Assembly: GCF_000224145.3 (NCBI RefSeq)
Contig: NC_020166.2
Coordinates: forward strand, 360,914-424,913
Origin: Ciona intestinalis
Lineage: Eukaryota > Chordata > Ascidiacea > Phlebobranchia > Cionidae
Direction of reading: 5' to 3'
DNA: 64,000 nucleotides
Under the pieces are notes generated by a model. That model saw only the letters and a list, made by a program, of their open reading frames with translations, had not been told where the DNA came from and searched no databases. This document shows, piece after piece, positions 63,624-64,000 of the stretch (positions are counted from its first letter, which is position 1; the number at the start of each line of letters is the position of its first letter). Both the position numbers and the translations under genes were made by a program.

Positions 63624-64000
63624 AGCGCAAATATAATTAGAATATACATGTAATGTGCCTTGCGTCGACGCAGAACGCGCATGGGGCCCCATAAAAAATC
63701 GCAAAACGCACGCGTAGAAAAAATCGCATTGTGACGTAGAAAGTATACGGTCGAGCTATGACCTATAACGTAACCAACACGAGCGAAAGCGATTATATCT
63801 ACTATGACGTAACTATCATACGCAGCGATTGTGACGTAACAAACGAAGCGTTGGTGCAAACCGATGTCGCGTCGCGAGTGACCTACGTATTATGACGTGA
63901 TAAAGAACGGTGACGCAAATTCTGAAATAAACAGGTTTAATATTAGAATAAATTAAAAATGTTTAAAACGCAAGGCACAATACTTGTTACCAGCGTTTTC
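63624..64000. other. Terminal spacer
   Basis: Rich in TGACGT half-palindromes (for example GTGACGTAAC, ATGACGTAAC, ATTATGACGTGA). Probable promoter region of the small minus-strand gene. No coding signal. Confidence 0.35.

Overview
The window looks like a chordate-type animal genome of tunicate style, most likely the ascidian Ciona. It is AT-rich, has short introns with clean GT-AG borders, clear orthologues of vertebrate genes, and dense small non-autonomous transposons and composite SINEs. The species name is an inference from this overall picture; gene identities come from reading the translated exons. Seven runs of N break the assembly, and several genes lose exons at or near them.

Layout. 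533-2056 (-) is an intron-poor PGS1 (cardiolipin pathway) whose 5' end is followed by an exact 313-bp tandem copy. 2931-14036 (+) is a 17-exon CACHD1-like membrane protein (alpha2delta family: VWA plus Cache ectodomain, one membrane span, proline-rich tail). 15208-25892 (-) is a MAK/CILK1-type ciliary kinase, converging on CACHD1. 27125-27851 (-) and 30121-33432 (-) are two secreted low-complexity proteins with the same gene architecture (64-nt signal-peptide exon, 27-nt EKK exon, then repeats). 34455-41081 (-) is the BTB-BACK half of a KLHL2/3-like cullin-3 adaptor; no Kelch repeats are visible. 41600-43645 (-) is an unrecognised multi-pass membrane protein of 282 aa. 47139-52969 (-) is translation initiation factor eIF4A. 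54007-55685 (-) is an acidic coiled-coil protein ending in a CaaX box. 58994-61393 (-) is the U3 snoRNP protein IMP4 without its last exon. 63019-63623 (-) is a tentative tiny charged protein.

Apart from CACHD1 all genes lie on the minus strand, but gaps between genes (0.3-3.5 kb) are too large for tunicate operons. The genes are mostly unrelated housekeeping, ciliary and signalling genes; the only pair that clearly belongs together is the two secreted repeat proteins, which is the most novel-looking content.

Introns and spacers are full of repeats: a TIR-bearing MITE of about 190 bp (about 13 copies), a tRNA-derived composite SINE whose 98-bp tail unit is often tandem, two hAT-like MITEs with perfect 8-bp target duplications, a Harbinger-like MITE with TAA duplications, a 140-155 bp hairpin-bearing repeat in three near-identical copies, a 97-bp satellite next to IMP4, and an unexpected excess of the palindrome TGACGTCA.
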